Source: Candidatus Elarobacter sp. (GTDB lineage: Bacteria > Vulcanimicrobiota > Vulcanimicrobiia > Vulcanimicrobiales > Vulcanimicrobiaceae). From it: 5,360 bases of DNA. The notes beneath the pieces were generated by a model, which saw nothing but the letters and a program-made list of their open reading frames with translations, was not told the origin of the DNA and did no database searches. Positions 1 to 5,236 of this stretch are shown here, in pieces. The first letter of the stretch is position 1. Each line of letters opens with the position of its first letter. The translations under genes were made by a program, and so were the position numbers. The stretch is taken from contig JASLGJ010000556.1 of NCBI GenBank assembly GCA_030150085.1, forward strand, positions 1 to 5,360, given 5' to 3'.

Positions 1-342
1 CGTCTGAGCGGCACGATGGTCGTCAGCATGCGCCCCTACAAGGCCGACGAGATCGAGCGCGTGCGCGACGCGACGCGCCCCTACCGCGTCGCGCACGGCG
101 AGCCGGTCGCCTGGGGCGACCCGGCGGCGCTCGGCATCGCAGACCTGGCGCGCCCGGAGTACGGCGACCCGCCGCTGCTCGAGCCCGGCGACGTGCCGGT
201 CTTCTGGGGCTGCGGCGTCACCCCGCAGAGCGTGATCGTCGCCAGCCGCCTCCCCTTCGCGATCACCCACGAGCCGGGCCACATGTTCGTCACCGACCTG
301 GTCCACGATCAGATGGCGTCGCACCGTTCGATGCTTGAATAG
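1..342 (+). CDS. DUF1445/UPF0317 putative hydro-lyase (YcsI family), C-terminal part
   Basis: The frame is open from base 1, so the gene starts outside the window and only its last 113 residues are seen; full family members are about 260-270 residues. The part present matches the family's conserved C-terminal half: a VVSMRP strand, the block GDPAALGIADLARPEYGDP, the cysteine-containing PVFWGCGVTPQ, and the nearly terminal PFAITHEPGHMFVTDL. Members are cytosolic and usually named 'putative hydro-lyase'. The family is related to the non-DUF4392 part of the mitochondrial D-glutamate cyclase protein and is often found near 5-oxoproline or amino-acid genes, but the substrate of most members is unproven. 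The tail after FVTDL (LVHDQMASHRSMLE) is slightly longer than I expect. It ends in TAG, 86 bp before the next gene on the same strand. Family assignment is secure from the motifs; the enzymatic role is not. Confidence 0.92.
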   Translation, partial: RLSGTMVVSMRPYKADEIERVRDATRPYRVAHGEPVAWGDPAALGIADLARPEYGDPPLLEPGDVPVFWGCGVTPQSVIVASRLPFAITHEPGHMFVTDLVHDQMASHRSMLE

Positions 343-362
343 GTTAATAGAACAAGGGATCA

Positions 363-380
363 GTTTCGGCAAGGCCGAAC
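363..380 (+). terminator. small hairpin after the DUF1445 gene (possible weak terminator)
   Basis: TTCGGC (365-370) pairs with GCCGAA (374-379) across an AAG loop, and G363-C380 can add a pair with one bulged T. It starts 21 bp after the DUF1445 stop, in the 86-bp gap before the next gene. There is no T tract after it, so intrinsic termination is uncertain. Bases 335-360 just upstream are unusually AT-rich for this DNA and could hold a promoter, but I see no convincing -35/-10 pair. Confidence 0.25.
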
Positions 381-428
381 ACCCCCAGCGCGCCTGGTCG
401 CATAGCCGGCGCGAAAGCGAGGCACGCC

Positions 429-746
429 GTGGGCTGCAACTGTGGGACGCAAGACTGGACCGCCACTCTCGACAAGATGCCGCCCAGGCCGCCGCGCCTG
501 GCCGTCAAAGGCACCGCGGACTGCACGACCACGGGCTATACCAACGTGCGCCTGGAGCCGCAGCAGCCGCAGGGCATCAACCCGCGCATCCTGCTGCTGG
601 AGCTGAAGTGGGATCCGCCGAGCGGAATCGCCGGCGACGTCATCACCCACCACCCGGTGACGTACGAAGTCAGCGATTGCCCCGACTACGACGAGGTCGA
701 GATCGTGAACTGCGGCCTGCGGATCAAGGTCGAGGTCGTGTCCTAG
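429..746 (+). CDS. small cysteine-containing protein of unknown function (105 aa)
   Basis: The start is GTG at 429, chosen because GCGAGG (417-422) sits 6 nt upstream and no other start precedes it in frame. There is no signal peptide or membrane segment, so it is probably cytosolic. A short Cys-rich head (C3, C5) and a Pro/Arg stretch (18-23) lead into a region of alternating hydrophobic residues typical of a small beta-sandwich: RLAVKGTADC (23-32), GYTNVRLEP (36-44), the striking QPQGINPRILLLELKWDPPSG (46-66), and C-terminal strands VTYEVS, DEVEIV, RIKVEVV. Five cysteines in total (3, 5, 32, 84, 95). I recall similar ~90-residue hypothetical proteins with a 'GY..L....PQGINP..LLL.L' core in unrelated bacteria, but know no function. 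It follows the DUF1445 gene on the same strand after 86 bp and faces the RiPP-like gene tail to tail. Acidic, regular codon use and the RBS support a real gene. Confidence 0.75.
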   Translation: MGCNCGTQDWTATLDKMPPRPPRLAVKGTADCTTTGYTNVRLEPQQPQGINPRILLLELKWDPPSGIAGDVITHHPVTYEVSDCPDYDEVEIVNCGLRIKVEVVS

Positions 747-801
747 CGCCCGCGCCGCGCGTGCCGCTCGTACGGTACCGACCGTCGGTCAGCTGTGCGC
801 C

Positions 802-846
802 GGTCCCCAGCTCGGCGCCGGCGGACGGCCTTACCGGCTGGGGACC
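802..846. terminator. perfect 10-bp inverted repeat between convergent genes (likely bidirectional terminator)
   Basis: GGTCCCCAGC (802-811) is exactly repeated in inverse as GCTGGGGACC (837-846), separated by 25 nt that can fold further (GGC 814-816 with GCC 828-830). It lies in the 107-bp gap between the stop of the 105-aa gene (746) and the stop of the minus-strand peptide gene (854), only 7 bp from the latter. This is the expected place for a terminator serving both strands. Neither side has a T run, so it may act as an RNA 3'-end stabiliser or need Rho. A second, short dyad ACCGAC-C-GTCGGT (777-789) lies beside it. Confidence 0.5.
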
Positions 847-853
847 TGCGTCT

Positions 854-1003
854 TCAGCAGATCGTCGAGGTGCAGAGCTGGCCGTCACTGCGGGTACAGG
901 TGTTCGTCGTCGTGCACGTGGCGGTGCTGTCGGTACTCTCGGGGGCGTTGAGGGCGGGTTCTTCGCGCAGGTCGAGGTCGTCGAAGCGAAATTCGGTCGG
1001 CAT
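854..1003 (-). CDS. lanthipeptide-like RiPP precursor peptide (49 aa)
   Basis: ATG at 1003-1001 is preceded by AAAGGA with 7-nt spacing, the best ribosome binding site in the window, which fixes the start although the frame stays open far upstream. The first ~22 residues look like a RiPP leader: acidic (E4, D8, D9, D11, E14, E15, E22), no cysteine, with EFRFDDLDLREEP at 4-16. This resembles the FNLD box of class I lanthipeptides and the F-x-L-D block of 'FxLD' precursors. The last 27 residues look like a core: 14 Ser/Thr and four Cys (30, 36, 44, 49), very few charges, and Cys as the final residue. T27xxC30, T33xxC36 and S46xxC49 are natural lanthionine/methyllanthionine spacings. No GG or other clear cleavage site is seen. 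No LanB/C, LanM or radical-SAM gene is in the window, so the modification class is inferred only. It could instead be an unmodified small Cys-rich peptide. Confidence 0.72.
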   Translation of the reverse strand: MPTEFRFDDLDLREEPALNAPESTDSTATCTTTNTCTRSDGQLCTSTIC

Positions 1004-1238
1004 CAGCTGTTCCTTTAGAAGACGGGCGAGTGCCCCGGCGTAGGCGTTTTCGCACGGTAGAACGCTACACCCGATCACCCGTTGTACGAATCCACATACG
1101 GCGCACGGTTCACTCGACCTTCGCGCCGCGCACGCGATCGCAGCCGGACGAGCGCCCCACCGAACCGGGCTCGCCGAGCCGGATGCGAGCGCAACGAAGC
1201 GGTAGGAATGCGCGCGGCGATCCGGTACGCTGCGAGCG
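1004..1238. other. divergent intergenic region between RiPP-like gene and transporter gene
   Basis: These 235 bp should hold the promoters of both outward-reading genes. For the minus strand, TAGCGT (1067-1062) with TTCGTA (1090-1085) exactly 17 bp upstream is a weak sigma-70-like pair that would give a leader of about 50 nt. A dyad GTAG-AACG-CTAC (1057-1068) overlaps that -10. For the plus strand, TACGCT (1226-1231) ends 7 nt before the ATG at 1239. A GC-rich hairpin, GGCTC-GCC-GAGCC with flanking CC/GG, spans 1165-1182. TGCGAGCG occurs twice (1184-1191 and 1231-1238). No further gene with a credible RBS is visible. Confidence 0.4.
1011..1016 (-). promoter_or_regulatory. strong ribosome binding site of the RiPP-like gene
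   Basis: On the minus strand the start context reads TTCTAAAGGAACAGCTG then ATG. AAAGGA is 7 nt from the ATG, an optimal Shine-Dalgarno placement in an otherwise GC-rich stretch. It decides the start over in-frame alternatives further upstream and is the main evidence that this short gene is expressed. Confidence 0.75.
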
Positions 1239-2168
1239 ATGTCCGAGGTTCGCCCGATGGGTGCGGCCGAGTGGTCCGCGCTGCTGGTGCTCTCCGCGCT
1301 CTGGGGCGGGTCGTTCTTTTTGTTCAAGGTGCTGGTCGACGCCGGTCTGCCGCCGCTCACGATCGTGCTCGCGCGGGTCGGGATCGCGGCGCTGGTGCTG
1401 CTCGCGTTCGTGTACCTGAGCGGGCGGCGGATGCCGCGCTCGCCGCGCGTCTGGCGCGCGTTCGTCACCATGGGGGCGCTCAACAACCTGGTTCCGTTCG
1501 GGCTGATCGTGTTCGGCGAGACCGCGCTCGACAGCGGGGTGGCGGCGATCTTCAACGCCACGACGCCGATCTTCGGCGTGCTGCTGGCGCCGCTGTTCGC
1601 GCGCGACGAGCGCCTCGGCGGGCTCGAGCTCGCCGGCGTGCTGCTGGGGCTGGCGGGCGTCGCGGTGCTGATCGGCCCGTCCGCGCTGCGCGGGCTCGAC
1701 CTCACCAGCGCGGCGCAGCTGGCGTGCCTGGGCGCGGCCTTCACGTACGCGTGCGCGGGCATCTACGGCCGCCGCTTCGCGGCGCTGGGCGTCGCGCCGA
1801 TCGTCACCGCGGCCGGTCAGCTCTGCGGTTCCACGCTCCTCACCTTGCCGCTGGCGCTGCTGGTGGACCGGCCCTGGCACCTGCCGCCGCCGTCCGCCGC
1901 GACGGTCTGGGCCGCGCTGGGACTGGCCGTGCTCTGCACCGCGCTCGCCTACGTGCTCTACTTCCGCATCCTGGCCGCGGCCGGGGCGACCAACGTGCTG
2001 CTGGTGACCTTCCTCGTGCCGGTCAGCGCGCTGCTGCTGGGCAGCCTCGTCCTCCACGAGCGGCTGGGCTGGACCAGCGCGGCCGGGATGGGGCTGATCT
2101 TCGCCGGCCTGGCCGCCATCGACGGCCGCGCCGTGCGCCTGCTCGCCCCTCGTTCGGGGCGCGCTTGA
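1239..2168 (+). CDS. EamA/DMT-family transporter (drug/metabolite transporter superfamily)
   Basis: The 309-residue product is typical in length for the family and has about ten hydrophobic helices in two homologous EamA halves. The first half begins with the hallmark LSALWGGSFFLFK (18-30) and contains NNLVPFGLIVFGETALDSGVAA (82-103, helix 3/4 region) and helix 5 ending at GPSAL (~146-150). The second half (from ~158) contains FTYACAGIYGRRF (168-180) and ends with LAYVLYFRILAAAGAT (236-251) and VSALLLGSLVLHERLGW (262-278), the usual end-of-repeat signature. Such inner-membrane proteins mostly export amino acids, nucleosides or other small metabolites; the substrate cannot be read from sequence. 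Two starts compete. ATG 1239 has almost no Shine-Dalgarno but lies 7 nt after a TACGCT -10-like element, so it could be leaderless. ATG 1257 has GAGGT (1245-1249) upstream at good spacing and gives 303 residues. The gene's end overlaps a promoter-like segment of the next gene. Confidence 0.93.
   Translation: MSEVRPMGAAEWSALLVLSALWGGSFFLFKVLVDAGLPPLTIVLARVGIAALVLLAFVYLSGRRMPRSPRVWRAFVTMGALNNLVPFGLIVFGETALDSGVAAIFNATTPIFGVLLAPLFARDERLGGLELAGVLLGLAGVAVLIGPSALRGLDLTSAAQLACLGAAFTYACAGIYGRRFAALGVAPIVTAAGQLCGSTLLTLPLALLVDRPWHLPPPSAATVWAALGLAVLCTALAYVLYFRILAAAGATNVLLVTFLVPVSALLLGSLVLHERLGWTSAAGMGLIFAGLAAIDGRAVRLLAPRSGRA
2144..2161 (+). terminator. GC-rich hairpin in the last codons of the transporter gene
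   Basis: CGCCCC (2144-2149) pairs perfectly with GGGGCG (2156-2161) around a 6-nt loop. It lies within the final codons of the transporter gene, directly before the -35-like TTGACG of the next gene. No T run follows immediately, although the next 30 bases are AT-rich. It may limit readthrough, or be a consequence of codon choice. Confidence 0.3.
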
Positions 2169-2190
2169 CGAAACAATTAATTCTATAGTA
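2165..2190 (+). promoter_or_regulatory. AT-rich promoter-like segment upstream of the DUF5916-type gene
   Basis: TTGACG (2165-2170) overlaps the transporter stop codon (TGA 2166-2168). It is followed by a conspicuous AT island holding TATAGT (2184-2189) or TAGTAG (2186-2191). The spacings, 13 or 15 bp, are shorter than the usual 17, so the exact -35/-10 pairing is unsure; an extended or group-specific promoter is possible. The base composition contrast with all surrounding DNA and the position about 55 bp before the next start make a promoter likely. Confidence 0.5.
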
Positions 2191-2242
2191 GCGTAACTGC
2201 GCCGACCTTTCTTCTCCTCAGCCTCGTGGAAAGCGGTAGCAG

Positions 2243-4360
2243 GTGAGCGCAGCGATTGCGATCGTCCGTATCTTGGCGTGCGCGCTCGTCCTTTGGGCGG
2301 GCGCGGCGGCGCGTGCTCAGGCCGAGACGGCCGTCGCGGGCGCGGGCGGCATCGCCGTGCCGCTGCTCTCCGCGCCGCCGCCGCTCGATCCCAAGGCCGA
2401 CGCCGCGGCGTGGGGCGAGAGCGCCACGGTCACGCTGCCCTGGGACGTGCAGCACCAGCGCCCGGCATCCGAGCCGACCACCGCACGCCTGGCGACCGAC
2501 GGCGCGCACGTCTACGTGCGCTTCGACGTGCAGCAGCGCGAGCCGCTGCTCGCGCAGCAGCGCACCAACGACGTCGGCGACGGCACCGACGACGAGGTCT
2601 GGATCGACCTCTGGCCCAACGGCAGCGCCGGCTTCTACTACCAGTTCGCGGTCACGTCGAACGGCACGCACTACCAGTACTCGTCCGAGAACACCGCCTA
2701 CGCGCCGACCTGGGAGTCGGCCGGCAGCGCGCACGCGGGCGGCTTCACGGTCACGATGCGCATTCCGCTGCGCGCGCTGCGCGGCAGCGGCAACTGGAAG
2801 GCGCAGCTCGTGCGGATCGTGCGCTCGACCGGCGAGCGCCAGATCTGGAGCTACGGGCCGGCCCAGACCAACGGCGACGACGTCACCTACGCCGGCGCGC
2901 TGAGCGGGCTGACGGGCGCGGCCGCGGCCCGCCCGCGCGTCGCGCTCTACGGCCTGGGCGCGGCGGGCTCGCCGTCGGCCGGCCTGACCACCTCGCGCAT
3001 GGGCGGCGACTTCTCGCTCCCGGTGACGGCCACGTCGTCGGTCTACGGCACGATCCACCCCGACTTCTCCAACGTCGAGATCGACCAGCAGACGATCTCG
3101 CCGACCGCCTACCAGCGCTCGTTCACCGAGGTGCGGCCGTTCTTCACCCAGGGCGCGAACTTCTACGAGAACTTCGACTGCGACGCGTGTCCCGGCGTCG
3201 CGCAACTCTACACGCCCGCGATCCCGACCCCGCGCGACGGCTACGCGTTCGAGGGCAAGCAGGGGCGCTTCACCTTCGCCGGCTTCGACGCGGTGGGCGA
3301 CGGGCGCAGCGACGGCGCGACCGCGCTGACCTACCGCACGCCCGACTCGCACTGGCGCCTGACCGCGCAGAGCGTCGCGGCCGACATCCCGGGCGTGACC
3401 GACCACGTCGACACCGCCGGCATCTCGTACAACGACAACAAGCACGTCAGCGGCTACTTCAACTACGGCACCGACCACGGCACCAACGTGCGCGACGGCA
3501 GCCAGGCGCAGCGCTACGACGCCGGCACGTTCCTCTACACCAACACCTTCGGCTTCGCGGCCTCGATGCGCAAGGTCGGGCAGTACTACGAGCCGGTGGA
3601 CGGCTTCGTGCAGCACGCCGACATCGCGGGCTACGCGCTCTACGAGAACAAGATCTGGCTCTTCAGCGACAAGTCATGGCTCAACAGCATCCAGTTCGGC
3701 GGCTTCCTGGACCGCTACCACGCCCGCACGGGCGCGCTCGACCAGACCGACAACAGCGTCTGGCTGGACGTGCTGACCCGCGGGCGGATCGACGTGCAGG
3801 GCACGGTCGGCTCGAGCTACCTGCTGCTGGACAGCGGCGTGTTCACCCCGATCTCGCAGAACGGAATCAGCGCGACCTGGCACAGCGGCACCGCCAACAG
3901 CCCGGGCAGTAACGGCTACCACGGCTCGTCGTCGACCCCTACGACAATCGCCTACAACGCGGGCCGCTTCGGCCCGGGCCGGGTCGAGTCGTGGACGCGC
4001 AGCTCGACGATGGTCGCCGGGCCGCGCGGCACGCTCGGCCTGGAGCTGGACGACACGCGCGCCTACGAGGACGCCGGCCCGACCAACGTGCAGTGGCTCG
4101 AGCGGCTGGGCTACACCTACGCGACGGGTGCGAACTCGTCGTTCGCGCTGGGCGTGCGGCGCATCATCGGCACCCCGCCGGTGCTCGACGCGCGGAGCCT
4201 CCCGGCGTTCACCAGCGCTTGGAACCTGACGTTCGCCTACCACCGCCGCCTGCCGCACGACGAGCTGTACGTCGCCTACGGCGACGCCAGCCAGCTCTCG
4301 ACCCTGCCCCAGTTCGTGCTCAAGCTGATCCACTATTTCGGCGCCGAGAAGGGCACCTAG
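2243..4360 (+). CDS. secreted CBM9-like / DUF5916-type outer-membrane beta-barrel protein (705 aa)
   Basis: GTG 2243 is the only possible start: an in-frame TAG lies two codons upstream. GGAAAG (2228-2233) is 9 nt before it. Residues 1-27 form a Sec signal peptide, probably cut after ARAQA. Residues ~46-215 resemble carbohydrate-binding module family 9-like domains (PPLDPKADAAAWGES; TDDEVWIDLWPNG; FTVTMRIPLRAL). From ~230 the DUF5916 signature follows: IHPDFSNVEIDQQTIS (271-286) and FTEVRPFFTQGANFYE (294-309). The rest is rich in alternating Tyr/Phe/Gly strands and ends near FVLKLIHYF, like a barrel's last strand recognised by the Bam machinery, plus six residues. Members are presumed outer-membrane proteins of unknown function, sometimes linked to glycan or peptide use. 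Odd points: Cys 313 and 316 form a CDAC pair just after the family motif, possibly a disulfide, and the segment after it (LYTPAIPTPRDGYAFEGKQG, 322-341) replaces the 'YSRRIG' I expect in Bacteroidota members. The stop shares CTAG with the opposing gene. Confidence 0.88.
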   Translation: MSAAIAIVRILACALVLWAGAAARAQAETAVAGAGGIAVPLLSAPPPLDPKADAAAWGESATVTLPWDVQHQRPASEPTTARLATDGAHVYVRFDVQQREPLLAQQRTNDVGDGTDDEVWIDLWPNGSAGFYYQFAVTSNGTHYQYSSENTAYAPTWESAGSAHAGGFTVTMRIPLRALRGSGNWKAQLVRIVRSTGERQIWSYGPAQTNGDDVTYAGALSGLTGAAAARPRVALYGLGAAGSPSAGLTTSRMGGDFSLPVTATSSVYGTIHPDFSNVEIDQQTISPTAYQRSFTEVRPFFTQGANFYENFDCDACPGVAQLYTPAIPTPRDGYAFEGKQGRFTFAGFDAVGDGRSDGATALTYRTPDSHWRLTAQSVAADIPGVTDHVDTAGISYNDNKHVSGYFNYGTDHGTNVRDGSQAQRYDAGTFLYTNTFGFAASMRKVGQYYEPVDGFVQHADIAGYALYENKIWLFSDKSWLNSIQFGGFLDRYHARTGALDQTDNSVWLDVLTRGRIDVQGTVGSSYLLLDSGVFTPISQNGISATWHSGTANSPGSNGYHGSSSTPTTIAYNAGRFGPGRVESWTRSSTMVAGPRGTLGLELDDTRAYEDAGPTNVQWLERLGYTYATGANSSFALGVRRIIGTPPVLDARSLPAFTSAWNLTFAYHRRLPHDELYVAYGDASQLSTLPQFVLKLIHYFGAEKGT

Positions 4361-4731
4361 CGCGCGGGCTGCGGAACGACCCGGTAGGCGCCGATCTTCT
4401 GGTTGGGGTCGAGGCGCAGCTCGACCCGCATCGTGCCCTTGTCGAAGGCGGCCTCGTAGTCGTAGCGGCCCTTGTCGGGCTCGCTGCCGAGCGGCTTGAG
4501 GCCCTTGTACGCGCCCAGGGCGTGCATCTTGTCGGAGAGGTCGCCGAGCGAGGCCCGCGTGACCTGGGCCTTGAGCGCGTCGTCGAAGCGCGCGGTGGTG
4601 CGCTCGAGGTCGACGTCGTAGACCGCGCGCGTCGTCTGGTCGGCCAGCGCCTGCGGGTCGTCGCTCTTGGGCGCGCAGGCGGACGCCGCGAGCGCGAGCG
4701 CGAGCGCGGCGAGAACGGCGCGGGCGCGCAC
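4357..4731 (-). CDS. small lipoprotein, possibly DUF3887/NTF2-like (124 aa)
   Basis: The start is GTG at 4731, the only start compatible with an intact signal sequence. MRARAVLAALALALAASAC is a lipoprotein signal peptide with a lipobox ASAC, lipidated at Cys19. The mature part (~105 residues) has a helical ADQTTRAVYDVDLERTTARFDDALKAQV region followed by YKGLKPLG, YDYEAAFDKGTMRVELRLD and a terminal QKIGAYRVVP. This helix-then-sheet order, with a last strand of the type 'dgkI.gyr', resembles DUF3887/NTF2-like small domains; I am not certain of the family. Asp follows only later (A20, P21), so no strong inner-membrane retention signal is evident. It begins 4 nt after the TAA of the exported coiled-coil gene; TAAGG at that stop is the only SD-like element (spacing 2 nt), so translational coupling is likely. 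Its TAG overlaps the opposing barrel gene's TAG. Confidence 0.8.
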   Translation of the reverse strand: MRARAVLAALALALAASACAPKSDDPQALADQTTRAVYDVDLERTTARFDDALKAQVTRASLGDLSDKMHALGAYKGLKPLGSEPDKGRYDYEAAFDKGTMRVELRLDPNQKIGAYRVVPQPAR

Positions 4732-4735
4732 CGCC

Positions 4736-5236
4736 TTAGAGCGCGCCCCAGCCGTACGAGGTGCCGCTGTTCGCGATCTGGCGCGTGGCCGCGGCCGGGC
4801 GCTGCTCGACGCGCGCGCCCGCGACGAGCGGGCGGTAGGCCGGGCGGGCCTGCGCGGCGGCGACGTGCTGGGCGTGCGCGCGGCTCTGCGAGAGCGCGAG
4901 CTGGTGGCGCAGGCGCAGCACTTCCTGGTGCTGCACCGCGACCTCGTGGCGGTAGCCCTGCACCAGCGCCGCCTCGTGCGCGTAGGCCGCGCGCTCGGAC
5001 TCGTACGCCGCCTCGGCGTTCGACGCGGCGGCCTGGGTCTGGGCCTGGCGGCGGTCGTACTCGGCGTACTTCTGGTGCACCTTGCGGTTGTGGTTGATGA
5101 TCAGCAGCGTCGCGGCGGCGCCGCCCAGGATGATGTTGCGGGTGCTGGCGGCGCCGTCGGCGAGGGCCGGCGCGGCGGGGAGCGCGGTCGCCGCGAGGGC
5201 CGCGCTCAGCGAGAGGCAGGCAAGCCGGTGCTTCAT
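4736..5236 (-). CDS. exported coiled-coil protein of unknown function (166 aa)
   Basis: The frame is open upstream, but ATG 5236 is chosen: GAGGA (5249-5245) is 8 nt away, and the product then begins with a clean Sec signal peptide (MKHRLACLSLSAALAATALP, cut after AALPAAPALA-type ALA at 26). ATG 5242 is only 2 nt from the same SD. After cleavage come DGAASTRNIILGGAAATLLIINHNRKVHQKYAEY-like residues (27-60) with a second hydrophobic stretch at 35-48, either a membrane anchor or an oligomerising helix. Then follows a long Ala/Gln/Glu/His helix (~56-125) of coiled-coil character and a low-complexity tail ending SYGWGAL. The function is unknown; I recall the STRN-II-G-G...INHNRKVH motif from other exported proteins of Eremiobacterota-like genomes. 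A periplasmic or envelope-bound structural role is inferred. It is the first gene of a two-gene unit with the lipoprotein 4 nt downstream. Confidence 0.82.
   Translation of the reverse strand: MKHRLACLSLSAALAATALPAAPALADGAASTRNIILGGAAATLLIINHNRKVHQKYAEYDRRQAQTQAAASNAEAAYESERAAYAHEAALVQGYRHEVAVQHQEVLRLRHQLALSQSRAHAQHVAAAQARPAYRPLVAGARVEQRPAAATRQIANSGTSYGWGAL

Noticed and set aside
335..1018. 227-codon plus-strand open frame overlapping the 105-aa gene and the RiPP-like gene
   Set aside because: Arg/Ala/Gln-rich shadow; the alternative frame at 429 has an SD and protein-like beta-strand pattern, and the minus-strand peptide explains the rest.
1004..1762. Long minus-strand open frame upstream of and continuous with the RiPP-like gene
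   Set aside because: It lies antisense to the EamA gene, has Ser/Arg/Ala-rich composition typical of a GC-rich shadow frame, and the strong RBS directly before ATG 1003 shows that only the last 49 codons are a gene.
1239..2168. EamA transporter as dedicated exporter of the RiPP-like peptide
   Set aside because: Known DMT/EamA proteins move small metabolites, and RiPP export normally uses ABC transporters; divergent adjacency alone is not evidence.
2183..3616. 477-codon minus-strand open frame
   Set aside because: It is entirely antisense to the well-supported CBM9/DUF5916 gene and is an Arg/Val/Gly-rich low-complexity translation with no recognisable motif.
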